64,000 nt of DNA from Woeseia oceani. Its GTDB lineage: Bacteria > Pseudomonadota > Gammaproteobacteria > Steroidobacterales > Woeseiaceae. Shown here one piece after another: positions 18,192 through 26,749 of the stretch. Each line of letters opens with the position of its first letter. Position 1 is the first letter of the stretch. Below the pieces are notes generated by a model that was not told where the DNA came from, searched no databases, and saw only the letters and a list, made by a program, of their open reading frames with translations. Position numbers and translations under genes: made by a program. The stretch covers positions 857,001 to 921,000 of the forward strand of contig NZ_CP016268.1 in NCBI RefSeq assembly GCF_001677435.1, written 5' to 3'.

Positions 18192-19736
18192 ATGGACAAT
18201 ACCCGTCGTCTCTTCTTGCAGAGTTCCGTCGCAGCAGGCGCCGCGACCGCGGCAGGCTTATCCTGGAGTGGCATCGCAAATGCGCTGGGGAGCAGCGAAA
18301 AACTCGAAGTGGCGGCTATCCGCTTCGGTACTACGGCGGATGTAGGCGATACTGGATCCAGCCGGGTCGGTGCGAAGATCGGCGAGGTTGCCAGTCCACT
18401 GAAAACGACAGCCATGCTGTTCAAGGACGGCGCGACGCAAGTTTGCCTGGTTGCCTGGGACATCGGCGGCAGCATTGAGTACACCAAGGATCTGGTTACG
18501 CGCCGCCTCGGAATTCCGCGGGAAAATGTACTGGTATTCTCTTCTCATAACCACAGCGGTGCACCAACCGGTGCCGGAGATCCTCCACCGTACTTCTACT
18601 CGATACCTTACGAGGCACCGGAGAAGCGCAAGCTGACGGGGTTCGGCAAACGGCTCTTCGGGCAGCTCGACGATGCTTTGAAGCGTTTGCCGAAAATGCT
18701 GGAACCGGTAACGGTCTGGCACGCGGAAGGTTCCGAGGACCGAATCACTTACTGTCGCAAAGGATACCGAGCCGACGGCTCGACGTTCTTCATGCGCGAA
18801 GAAGACCGTGTGTTGTACGGTAAAGACTTCAACGGCGACATCGATCGTCAGGCGCCAGTCGTGGTATTCAAGAACGCCAGTGGCCGGCCAGTTGCCGGCC
18901 TCGTGCAGTTCACCGGTCATCCAGTTACCAGTTACCACCCGGAGAAACCGGTTGTGCATGGCGACTGGCCACAGGTTGCCACCGATATCGTTGGCCGCGA
19001 ACTGGCCGGCGGCAGTGGCGACCCCGTGCCGGTAGGATTTCTGCAAGGTTGCTGCGGTGACGTCAACTCCAAGGAGATGTTTGTTGGTGGTGTCGAGCGA
19101 GCCATTGAGTTCGGCGAAATGCTGGGCAGCAGTTACATCAGCGCACTCTCCAACCTGACAGCGTCCGACCGTCCCGGCATGAACTTCACCATGGCACCCG
19201 CCGATGTGCCTTGCGGCGAACTGCCGAGCGCGCAGGTGCTACGCGCCGAGATTGCCGAGATGAAAGACTTCATCAAGCGTGCCGACGCCGGCGACGAAAA
19301 CACCATCACTTGTGTTGGCCTGAACTTCCCGCACGCACTGACACCCAAATACCGCGGTGCCCTGATTGAAGCCGTGTTGCCTTGGAGCGAATGGGCACTT
19401 GACCTCCAGGTTACTGGCCGCGCGGACACGGCGATGAAGGCCATCGACATGCCAGTGCACGTCATGCGTCTTGGCGATGTCGGCATACTCGGGCTCAGTT
19501 GCGAGCCTTTCCAGGGTATCGGTCGTCGCTTCCGCGAATTGTCACCACTGCCGCTCTCGATCCCCTGCGGCTATACCAACGGTTCGCACGGCTATATCAC
19601 CGACTCGCCAAATACCGGCGACCGCGAATACATGAGCGCCTTTTATCGCTACACGAAGTTCCGTCCGCCGCTCGCGAAACCCGCCGGCGATGTTCTTGCA
19701 GACAGTGGCGTTAAAGCGCTCAAGTCGTTTCTATAG
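18192..19736 (+). CDS. Tat-exported neutral-ceramidase-superfamily protein, copy 1
   Basis: 514 residues from ATG 18192. A Tat signal (TRRLFLQSSVAAGAATAAG) precedes a domain like the N-terminal catalytic domain of neutral/alkaline non-lysosomal ceramidases, Zn-dependent amidases. Matches are SSHNHSGAPTG (His119/His121), FTGHPVTS (His243), CEPFQGIGRR (the Glu ligand) and GYTNGSHGYITD near the C-terminus (the Tyr region). From memory, the family's nucleophile motif is Q-S-N-A-G-D-V; here it reads Q-G-C-C-G-D-V (285-291), so the Ser position is Gly. The C-terminal Ig-like domain of true ceramidases is missing. I infer a periplasmic metal-dependent hydrolase of an amide substrate, with chemistry that may differ. 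It is followed by a close paralogue about 110 bp downstream. Confidence 0.8.
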   Translation: MDNTRRLFLQSSVAAGAATAAGLSWSGIANALGSSEKLEVAAIRFGTTADVGDTGSSRVGAKIGEVASPLKTTAMLFKDGATQVCLVAWDIGGSIEYTKDLVTRRLGIPRENVLVFSSHNHSGAPTGAGDPPPYFYSIPYEAPEKRKLTGFGKRLFGQLDDALKRLPKMLEPVTVWHAEGSEDRITYCRKGYRADGSTFFMREEDRVLYGKDFNGDIDRQAPVVVFKNASGRPVAGLVQFTGHPVTSYHPEKPVVHGDWPQVATDIVGRELAGGSGDPVPVGFLQGCCGDVNSKEMFVGGVERAIEFGEMLGSSYISALSNLTASDRPGMNFTMAPADVPCGELPSAQVLRAEIAEMKDFIKRADAGDENTITCVGLNFPHALTPKYRGALIEAVLPWSEWALDLQVTGRADTAMKAIDMPVHVMRLGDVGILGLSCEPFQGIGRRFRELSPLPLSIPCGYTNGSHGYITDSPNTGDREYMSAFYRYTKFRPPLAKPAGDVLADSGVKALKSFL

Positions 19737-19745
19737 CTAACTCCC

Positions 19746-19776
19746 ACCGGGGCCGCCCGAACCGGGCGACCCCGGT
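19746..19776 (+). other. Strong hairpin between the tandem ceramidase-like genes
   Basis: ACCGGGG-C-CGCCCG pairs with CGGGCG-A-CCCCGGT around a 3-4 nt loop, 9 bp after the first gene's stop. There is no U-run, so it is better seen as an mRNA-processing or stability element that can set unequal expression of copies 1 and 2 than as a full terminator. Confidence 0.5.
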
Positions 19777-19845
19777 TAGCTGAAAATAAATGCCGCTTCG
19801 ATTGTGAAAGCCGCGCAAATTTGTCCAGACCCAAGGATTATCTAC

Positions 19846-21393
19846 ATGAATCAAAACCGCCGCCGATTCCTTCAGAGCTCTGTCGCCGCAGGGGCCGCAA
19901 CCGCAGCCGGGCTGTCCTGGAGCAACATTGCGAACGCCTTGGGGAGCAGCGGAAAGCTCGAAGTCGCTGCCATTCGTTTTGGCACACAAGCCGATCTTGG
20001 CGACCGGGGAGCCAGCCTGGTCGGCTCGAAGATCGGCGAGATCGCCAGTCCGCTGAAGACAACGGTAATGCTGTTCAAAGACGGTGCCACCCAGGTCTGT
20101 CTGGTCGCCTGGGATCTGGGTAATGGCACCATCGAATACACCAAAGATCTGGTCTCACGCCGACTTGGAATATCGCGGGACAATGTCGTGGTATGCGCCT
20201 CCCACAATCACAGTGGCGCACCGACCGGCGTCAGTGAACCGCCGTTCTACCATTACGCGAGCGACTTTAATGGCCCGGATAAACGTAACCTCACGCCCTT
20301 CGGCAAGCGCCTCTTTGGGCAGATCGACGATGCGTTGAAGCGTTTGCCGAAAATGCTGGAACCGGTCACGGTCTGGCACGCAGAAGGCTCCGAGAGTCGG
20401 ATCACTTACTGTCGCAAAGGATACCGAGCCGACGGCTCGACCTTCTTCATGCGCGAAGAAGACCGCGTGTTGTACGGTAAAGACTTCAATGGCGACATCG
20501 ATCGTCAGGCGCCGATTGTGGTCTTCAAGAGCGCCGGTGGTCGGCCGGTTGCCGGCCTGGTGCAGTTCACCGGCCACCCGGTCACCAGTTACCAGCCCGA
20601 GCAGCCCGTCGTGTTCGGCGACTATCCGCAAGTTGCAACGGACATCGTGGGCCGGGAACTGGCCGGTGGCAGTGGCGAGCCAGTGCCAGTGGGCTTCCTG
20701 CAAGGTTGTGCCGGTGACGTTAACTCCAAAGAGATGTTTGTTGGTGGTGTCGAGCGAGCCATTGAGTTCGGCGAAATGCTGGGCAGTACTTACGTCAACG
20801 CGCTCTCCAACCTGAAAGAGTCCGACCGTCCCGGTATGAACTTCACGATGGCGCCAGCAGCCGTGCCCTGCGGCGAGTTGCCGAGCGTAGAGGTGTTACG
20901 TGCCGAGATCGCCGAAATGCAGGACTTCATCAAGCGCGCCGACGCCGGCGATGAAAACACGCTGGGTTGCGTAGGTCTTAACTTCCCGCGTGCACTGACA
21001 CCCAAATACCGCGGCGCTCTTATTAAAGCCGTATTGCCGTGGAATGAGTGGGCGCTCGACCTCAGGAGGACCGGCCGCACCGACGAGGCCATGAAGGCTG
21101 TCGACATGCCGGTGGCCGTCATGCGCCTCGGCGACGTCGGCATACTCGGCCTCAGTTGCGAACCTTTCCAGGGTATCGGCCGCCGCTTCCGCGAGTTGTC
21201 GCCACTGCCGTTGTCGATCCCCTGCGGCTATACCAACGGTTCGCACGGTTATATCACCGACTCGCCGAATACCGGCGACCGCGAGTACATGAGCGCCTTT
21301 TATCGCTACACGAAATTCCGGCCGCCGCTCGCGAAACCTGCCGGCAATGTTTTGGCAGACAGCGGTGTGAATGCGCTCAAGGCATTTCTGTAA
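19846..21393 (+). CDS. Tat-exported neutral-ceramidase-superfamily protein, copy 2
   Basis: 515 residues from ATG 19846 (AAGGA about 9 nt before). Tat signal NRRRFLQSSVAAGAATAAG. It is very similar to copy 1 along its whole length, including long identical DNA stretches, so it is a recent tandem duplication. Metal-site motifs are conserved (SSHNHSGAPTG replaced by ASHNHSGAPTG, FTGHPVTS, CEPFQGIGRR). The nucleophile-region motif is QGCAGDV, again lacking the usual Ser. It has no operator of its own and is expected to be read from the promoter at 18116, through the hairpin. The most variable segment between copies 1 and 2 lies just after the HNH motif, a likely substrate-contact loop. Confidence 0.8.
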   Translation: MNQNRRRFLQSSVAAGAATAAGLSWSNIANALGSSGKLEVAAIRFGTQADLGDRGASLVGSKIGEIASPLKTTVMLFKDGATQVCLVAWDLGNGTIEYTKDLVSRRLGISRDNVVVCASHNHSGAPTGVSEPPFYHYASDFNGPDKRNLTPFGKRLFGQIDDALKRLPKMLEPVTVWHAEGSESRITYCRKGYRADGSTFFMREEDRVLYGKDFNGDIDRQAPIVVFKSAGGRPVAGLVQFTGHPVTSYQPEQPVVFGDYPQVATDIVGRELAGGSGEPVPVGFLQGCAGDVNSKEMFVGGVERAIEFGEMLGSTYVNALSNLKESDRPGMNFTMAPAAVPCGELPSVEVLRAEIAEMQDFIKRADAGDENTLGCVGLNFPRALTPKYRGALIKAVLPWNEWALDLRRTGRTDEAMKAVDMPVAVMRLGDVGILGLSCEPFQGIGRRFRELSPLPLSIPCGYTNGSHGYITDSPNTGDREYMSAFYRYTKFRPPLAKPAGNVLADSGVNALKAFL

Positions 21394-21471
21394 CCGATGA
21401 ACCCGGGGCCGCTGTCCTTCTTGTTTGATCGTCACACTTGATGTTGTGGCAGCGGCTCACACCAACCCTCA

Positions 21472-22362
21472 ATGGCAAGACATCATATTCTGATCAGGTC
21501 ATTGGCCGTAATGCTGGTCACCTTGCAAGGGAGTTGTATCTCTGATGGAGGCAGTCGGAGCGTTGACCTCGACGTTACTCAGGAACAAAAGGCTGCTGAC
21601 GTCGTGAGACAGAAAAGCATTGAAATTTTACGGGACGCGCTTGATTCCGATGGGTTCTGGATATCCATGCATGCGGCAGAAGCGTTGATACTGGCGGGCC
21701 AGCAGGATCGGGTAAGGGCCAGCCTAGAGCCTCGCTTGCTGTCAGAGACCGACGACCGCAAGCGATGCGGATTGGCACGAGAGCTAATTCGAGCGGGAGA
21801 CAATTCCGCGATGTCCGTTCTGGAAGGTGTTCTTCGAAAGAAAGACACCTATGCCCATGTTCATGCGATGGAAAGCCTCTATAAGGTCGGGCAAATCAGC
21901 CCCGGCGATGCGTACCAGCAAGCGACACAACAAGATCTCAATCATGGGTTGAGAATTTGGGCGTCAGCTACTTTGGCCCGGCGTGGCGATGAAGGCGCAT
22001 TGGCAATAATAAGCGCCTATCTCGATCACCAGGACCCAATGGCCCGGTCTCTGGCGGGCTACGTATTGGGTCAGCTGGGCGATCGTTCAGCGATCGACAA
22101 AATACGACGTAATCACCTGAACGCGGAAGAGCCCATTCAGCGTTTCTTCAATGTTGCTGCTCTGGTTTACCTTGATGACTCAGCGCTACATGCTGAGCTG
22201 CAAGACTACCTGCTGCATGCCGACGCCGGAATCCGTGCGCTCGCTGCCAATTTGCTGGCGGAAACGCGTTTGGATTCTTATGACGCGGTTCTTCACTCTA
22301 ACCTTGAAGATTCTGATCCGGATGTTCGGGTGCGTTCAGCCGACGCGATCCTGCGATTCTAG
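21472..22362 (+). CDS. Envelope protein with HEAT-like repeats
   Basis: 296 residues. An N-terminal hydrophobic segment (SLAVMLVTLQGSC) looks like a signal peptide with an imperfect lipobox. The remainder is a chain of about seven helix-pair repeats (for example LEGVLRKKDTYAHVHAMESLYKVG, AIISAYLDHQDPMARSLAGYVLGQLGD, YLLHADAGIRALAANLLAE), the HEAT-repeat pattern for protein-protein contacts. It is 78 bp downstream of copy 2 and probably in the same operon, so it may scaffold the periplasmic enzymes. No catalytic motif is seen. Function unknown. Confidence 0.65.
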   Translation: MARHHILIRSLAVMLVTLQGSCISDGGSRSVDLDVTQEQKAADVVRQKSIEILRDALDSDGFWISMHAAEALILAGQQDRVRASLEPRLLSETDDRKRCGLARELIRAGDNSAMSVLEGVLRKKDTYAHVHAMESLYKVGQISPGDAYQQATQQDLNHGLRIWASATLARRGDEGALAIISAYLDHQDPMARSLAGYVLGQLGDRSAIDKIRRNHLNAEEPIQRFFNVAALVYLDDSALHAELQDYLLHADAGIRALAANLLAETRLDSYDAVLHSNLEDSDPDVRVRSADAILRF

Positions 22363-22484
22363 CGTGCTTTAGCCGTTGCACGGTCCCAACGAGTGAAACT
22401 CGCGTCGTCGTTTCTGTTGCCCTGCGATGCTGGACAGGGAATCAGGAAACACAAGCTGCCGCCATACTGTTCAGCGGCGATTGG

Positions 22485-22690
22485 TAACGTCGAGAACACC
22501 TAAATTTCTCTGCTGTTGCGGCAACCAATCCATGGGCGAACCCGAATGAATCAGAGGCTCCGTCGTTTCTCGAAGACATCTCTTGCCCCAGCGTCGCAAC
22601 GGCAACCGGCCGGTCCTGGAGCAGCGTAGCGAACCCGTTCGGGACTACCAGACGTGGTCGGATACGTACGTATTCCAGGCCGGAATACGT
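22485..22690 (+). pseudogene. Remnant of a fifth ceramidase-like gene start, with decayed operator
   Basis: ATG 22546 begins MNQRLRRFSKTSLA and, after a one-base frame change, continues with TATGRSWSSVANPFG. This tracks the Tat leader of copy 2 (MNQNRRRFLQSSVA…AGLSWSNIANALG). Homology fades after about 22690. TAACGTCG at 22485-22492 lies 54 bp before the ATG, the spacing at which the intact copies carry TAACGTTA, so it looks like a decayed operator. The surrounding gap 22363-22842 (480 bp) otherwise contains no intact gene. Confidence 0.6.
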
Positions 22691-22842
22691 GGTTGGTCGG
22701 CGGGCGATCAAAGAGCGCAGAGCTGTTTAGCCCTGCCTCGCTGGCGATCCCTCCGTTTCCGGCCGTCGCACTCATCGGCGTTGGCAACCATAGCTGGCTT
22801 AGCAATCAGGCCGATTTGACGATTGTTCTAACGGGTGTTCCG

Positions 22843-24342
22843 TCAGGATGCCTTACGGTGCTTCGCTTTCGGGCCGAGATAGCTTACCGCGGATCCGGCA
22901 ACCAGGCTTGTGACCAAAGAGCTGATCCCGATGTACTGGAAACTGATCGCCTGTGTGTTTGTGATGAGGTCCCAGTAAGCAACCACCATGCCGGCCAGAA
23001 AGCCGAGTATTGTCCCAACGATGGCTCCGGTTGCGGTCGCAAAGGGAACAAAAAGAGCAAAAACAAAAAGACAAAACAGCGGTACGACAAGAATGTTGGC
23101 CGTTTTCATGGTCAGTTCGAGAAAGTTACCTGGAACAAATTGCATGAAATGGCTGAGTGCGATAACCAGCAGCCCGGTTCCGGCGACCAGAAATTTACTG
23201 CCCGTCGTTTCGCCTGATTCGGAAGCGCCCGCTTGGCGATAGCGATCAACAAAGTCCGTTTGCACAACGGCGGAGATCGAATTGACGCCGGAGTCAATGC
23301 TGGACATTGCAGCGGCAAAGATCGCCACCACTACCAGTCCGGAAAATCCAACGGGAAGAAACTCTGCGATGAACAGCGGAAACAACTGATCGGCATTGTT
23401 TATCACGTCAACTCCCGGCGGCAGCGACCCGGGAAATTCGTTGAAAAACGCCAACAACCCGAATCCTATCGAGGACAAGATCAGGAAAACAAATACCTGC
23501 GCGATCGACTTCACCAGGTACGCTTTTCTCGCTGACTGTGGGCCGTCGGTGGACATGTAGCGCTGTATCGCGACCTGGTCTCCACCCGCCGTTGCTACCT
23601 GGATGATGAGAATCGAAATAATTGACCCGACGACGGTTGCGCGAACATGAACGTCGAAACTGAAAAACGGCTGATGATCCCAATGAGGCGCCCATTCAGT
23701 AGGTAGCCAATCGAAGCCATTCATCCTCGCGGTGACAATAGCAAGAGTGAGCAACGCGCCGCCCAGTAACAACACGAACTGGATGGCATCAGTCACTATG
23801 ACCGTGCGAATGCCTCCCATGGAGGTATAAAGGATGGCGATTGATCCTGCGATCATTGCAACTACGGTCGTCCAGTCTTCGCTCAGACCGAGGACGGTAA
23901 CGAGCGCAATGGCGGTCAAATACAGAAGCAGCGACATCCAGACGAGGCGCAGCAGGATAAACATTATTGCGCCCATCTGTCTGACGTTGGAGCCGAGTTG
24001 ATTCTCCAGCAACTCGTAAGCGCTGGTGATTCGTCGCTGCATAATCGCAGGAATGAGGATGTAGCCGACGATCCAATAGCTAATGGGAATTGCGAGGAGC
24101 CCTGCGACAACGACGGGCCCATGTTTGATCATTTCGCCCGGCTGCGAAAGATAAGAGACAGTGCTCAGCAGTGTCACGAACAGGGAAACACCAACCAGCC
24201 CGGCAGGCATATTTCGTCCTCCGGTGAAATACTCCTCTTTAGAGTTCTGGCGCCGGGAGTTGTACCAGCCGAGGAGGACAACACCGATTCCGTATACCAG
24301 AATCAGCAGCCAGTCGATCCAATGCAATCGTGAGCCGATCAC
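22843..24342 (-). CDS. Sodium:solute symporter (SSS family)
   Basis: 499 residues, GTG start at 24342. Typical SSS architecture with about 13 transmembrane helices: WIDWLLILVYGIGVVLLGW first, then the EYFTGGRNMP loop, LYTSMGGIRTVIVTDAIQ (family signature) and the FAAAMSSIDSGVNSISA helix, which includes the Ser/Ser Na2-site region. It would import an organic solute with Na+ across the inner membrane. It starts 9 bp after the stop of the pyruvyl-transferase-domain gene, so the two form one operon behind the operator at 25586. Substrate not readable; sialic-acid, sugar and proline transporters all belong here. Confidence 0.9.
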   Translation of the reverse strand: MIGSRLHWIDWLLILVYGIGVVLLGWYNSRRQNSKEEYFTGGRNMPAGLVGVSLFVTLLSTVSYLSQPGEMIKHGPVVVAGLLAIPISYWIVGYILIPAIMQRRITSAYELLENQLGSNVRQMGAIMFILLRLVWMSLLLYLTAIALVTVLGLSEDWTTVVAMIAGSIAILYTSMGGIRTVIVTDAIQFVLLLGGALLTLAIVTARMNGFDWLPTEWAPHWDHQPFFSFDVHVRATVVGSIISILIIQVATAGGDQVAIQRYMSTDGPQSARKAYLVKSIAQVFVFLILSSIGFGLLAFFNEFPGSLPPGVDVINNADQLFPLFIAEFLPVGFSGLVVVAIFAAAMSSIDSGVNSISAVVQTDFVDRYRQAGASESGETTGSKFLVAGTGLLVIALSHFMQFVPGNFLELTMKTANILVVPLFCLFVFALFVPFATATGAIVGTILGFLAGMVVAYWDLITNTQAISFQYIGISSLVTSLVAGSAVSYLGPKAKHRKAS

Positions 24343-24351
24343 CAGGGCGTG

Positions 24352-25551
24352 TTACGGCAAGGATCTTAGAAACGGAGCCATAACCTTCTCGTATGTTTCA
24401 TCAATACGATCGGTCAGGCCGATATAGCGTCGAAATCCGCTTTGGAGTTCTTCTTCCAGGAACGATCGCAGCTCTTGTGCAAGGTCGTCCTTGGCCGGTG
24501 CAACGTCCCACTCTTCCTGGGAAACACAATAGCCGGAAGTACCTCCTTCCTTTGGCGGTCGTACTTCGGTGTCTTCTAGGCGGACGAACCCATCGAACCC
24601 GCCGACGCCCAACGTATAGTTGAAGCCGACACCACGGGCATCCTCGGAAATGAGTACAGAGGGTCGTCGTTGCCGGATGAAGCTGAGATGCGCATGGCAT
24701 TCAAAGCCAACATGAAGGTCACAATCCCGATAAAAATCCAACTTCTTGGAATCGCCGGCCATTTCAAGGACTTCGTATCCGGCCTCGGCTGCATAGGCGC
24801 GGATCATGGCGTTTTTCCTGGCAACGTCCGGCCTCATCGAGGCGTCATTGGTCATGCTCTTGTCGTCGAAAGGCGATGCAGCAGGGTCTGTCAAATGAAA
24901 CGCACAATACCGGGTGGCATCGGGAAACATGTCTTTAAGCAAGTCCAGGCACTGTACGGCCAGGTCCCCGTAAAAAGCGCTCAATGGTGGGCTGAAGACC
25001 AGCGTATCGATGTGACTCGGGCGATGAATTGGTGTGCCGAAAAAATCCGGGTCATACCATGAGGGATCGCCCGTCATGACCGTGTTCTCAATACCGTGTT
25101 TTCTCAGCACATCCATGAGCAAATACTCGCGACATGAGAACTGGCTGATCCCTGAGGCGACGCGGTGCAGAAACCGGGTGGTTTCCTGAGAGTATTGAGT
25201 CGTCTTGCGACTGTACGCGTCACCCGGGTATACATTCCAGTTTGCCCCGACAGGAACCATCGGTACCTTTATACGATCCAGGTTATCAGTCAGCCGGTAG
25301 CATCCCGGATACAGCGGGATACCGTCGCGGATAGGAAATGCCGGCAGCAATATTGCGGCCGTGCGGTTGATTTCATCGATGTAATCGTCGAGCGGGTCTT
25401 CGCGGAAGATGCTCAGGAACTCAACGTTGCCTTGCTCTCTCCTCACAAGTTTCTCGAGTGCCACTGATATAAGGTGGTCACCCACGTTGGCCGAACTGCG
25501 ATGGCCGGGGTAAGTGGAGAGTACGGTATATTTCTTCACCGCCGAGGACAT
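24352..25551 (-). CDS. Polysaccharide pyruvyl transferase-domain protein
   Basis: 399 residues with the PS_pyruv_trans fold. Seen are an N-terminal YPGHRSSANVGDHLIS (the NxGD motif), an internal GDPSWYDP and the C-terminal donor-binding part (DLHVGFECHAHLSFIRQRRPSVLI). Family members move pyruvate from PEP to sugars as ketals, or act in related sugar modification. No signal peptide, so cytoplasmic. It is the first gene of an operon with an SSS symporter, under a TAACGTTA operator. In a catabolic setting a transferase of this family is unexpected. It may instead act on the imported sugar in another way, or tailor the cell's own glycans. The exact role is open. Confidence 0.7.
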   Translation of the reverse strand: MSSAVKKYTVLSTYPGHRSSANVGDHLISVALEKLVRREQGNVEFLSIFREDPLDDYIDEINRTAAILLPAFPIRDGIPLYPGCYRLTDNLDRIKVPMVPVGANWNVYPGDAYSRKTTQYSQETTRFLHRVASGISQFSCREYLLMDVLRKHGIENTVMTGDPSWYDPDFFGTPIHRPSHIDTLVFSPPLSAFYGDLAVQCLDLLKDMFPDATRYCAFHLTDPAASPFDDKSMTNDASMRPDVARKNAMIRAYAAEAGYEVLEMAGDSKKLDFYRDCDLHVGFECHAHLSFIRQRRPSVLISEDARGVGFNYTLGVGGFDGFVRLEDTEVRPPKEGGTSGYCVSQEEWDVAPAKDDLAQELRSFLEEELQSGFRRYIGLTDRIDETYEKVMAPFLRSLP

Positions 25552-25585
25552 CTGCGTATTTCCGGAAGAGTTGGAGAGAATATTT

Positions 25586-25593
25586 AACGTTAT
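25586..25593 (-). promoter_or_regulatory. TAACGTTA operator for the pyruvyl-transferase/symporter operon
   Basis: On the minus strand TTGACA (25616-25611) is followed by ACTATAACGTTAAATA, so the operator overlaps the -10 region of a promoter reading toward 25551. The start codon is 35 bp away. Confidence 0.7.
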
Positions 25594-25719
25594 AGTTTGC
25601 CCGATTGGATGTCAATTATCTTGCGGGTGATCATCTCGCGGCTTTTGACTCCGGGTTCGGTGGCGGTGCATTTTTCTGCATATCTCAAAGTATCGGTTGA
25701 CTTTCCAGGTGCGGAAAAT

Positions 25720-25727
25720 TAACGTTA
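25720..25727 (+). promoter_or_regulatory. TAACGTTA operator for the FAH/aldo-keto reductase operon
   Basis: A TTGACT -35-like box (25697-25702) precedes AATTAACGTTAAATG. The operator lies at the expected -10 position. The leader to the ATG at 25864 is long (about 135 bp) and contains nothing else I recognise. The whole divergent gap 25552-25863 is 312 bp. Confidence 0.65.
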
Positions 25728-25863
25728 AATGTCGTGAATTTCGCGGGCTTGAACTACAGCTTGCCGGGTAAGGTTTCAGCGAGGCGCGGAGGCCGGCGGT
25801 TGTTTTCCACGGCTCGCATCATATGTTCCAAACACAATATTTACGCAATAAAAAGGCACATCA

Positions 25864-26709
25864 ATGAAATTACTTCGAGTAGGACCCCCTGGCAAAGAAA
25901 AGCCTGCAGTTCTCGATGATTCTGGTATTCCCCGGGATCTGTCTGCGCACGTGCCGGACATTGGCGGTGCTGCTCTTCTCCCGGAGGCGCTCGAGAAATT
26001 GCGCGCGATTGACCCGAACAGCCTTCCGGCACTGAATGCCGATGATCGTATTGGCGCCTGCGTTGCGGGTGCCGGTAAGTTCATCTGTATTGGCCTTAAC
26101 TTTGCTGATCACGCGAAAGAAGCCGGTGCACAGATTCCTGATGAACCGATCGTCTTCAACAAATGGACCAGCTGCATCGTTGGCCCCAATGACGACGTGA
26201 TCAAGCCCAGAGGGAGTACCAAGCTCGATTGGGAAGTCGAACTCGGCATCGTGATTGGCAAACCCGGGGCGTATATCGATGAATCGGATGCGGAAGACCA
26301 CATTGCCGGCTATTGCCTGGTCAATGACGTTTCGGAACGCCATTTTCAACTGGAATGCGGTGGCCAATGGGCCAAGGGCAAGGGTTGCGATACGTTCGGC
26401 CCGGTCGGTCCCTGGCTGGTTACGCCGGATGAGATTGACGACGTTAATAATCTGCGGATGTGGCTGGATGTTAACGGCAAGCGTTACCAGGACGGCAGTT
26501 CAAGCACCATGATTTTCAAGCCAAACTTCATTGTCAGCTACCTGAGTCGTTTCATGAGTCTGCAAGCTGGCGACATTATCTCAACGGGTACACCGCCGGG
26601 CGTTGGGATGGGGCAAAAGCCGCCTGTTTACCTGAATGCTGGTGACACCATGAAACTCGGCATTGAAGGGCTCGGCGAACAGGCCCAGGCCGTTGTTTCA
26701 GCAGATTGA
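25864..26709 (+). CDS. Fumarylacetoacetate hydrolase (FAH) family hydrolase
   Basis: 281 residues, full length for the short FAH family. Seen are CIGLNFADHAKEAG, DWEVELGIVIGKPG (the Glu metal ligands), GYCLVNDVSERHFQ, and TGTPPGVGMG with GLGEQ at the end. These enzymes use Mg2+ or Mn2+ to cleave C-C bonds of 2,4-diketo acids or hydrate keto-enoates. Close relatives by motif act on 2,4-diketo-3-deoxy sugar acids, as in the non-phosphorylated L-fucose and L-rhamnose pathways. Placed first in an operon with an aldo/keto reductase under a regulon operator, it could cleave a diketo intermediate of the substrate's carbon skeleton. Cytoplasmic. Confidence 0.85.
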   Translation: MKLLRVGPPGKEKPAVLDDSGIPRDLSAHVPDIGGAALLPEALEKLRAIDPNSLPALNADDRIGACVAGAGKFICIGLNFADHAKEAGAQIPDEPIVFNKWTSCIVGPNDDVIKPRGSTKLDWEVELGIVIGKPGAYIDESDAEDHIAGYCLVNDVSERHFQLECGGQWAKGKGCDTFGPVGPWLVTPDEIDDVNNLRMWLDVNGKRYQDGSSSTMIFKPNFIVSYLSRFMSLQAGDIISTGTPPGVGMGQKPPVYLNAGDTMKLGIEGLGEQAQAVVSAD

Positions 26710-26749
26710 AGCCATGAGTACCGCAGCAGGGCAGGAGTACCACTGAGAG

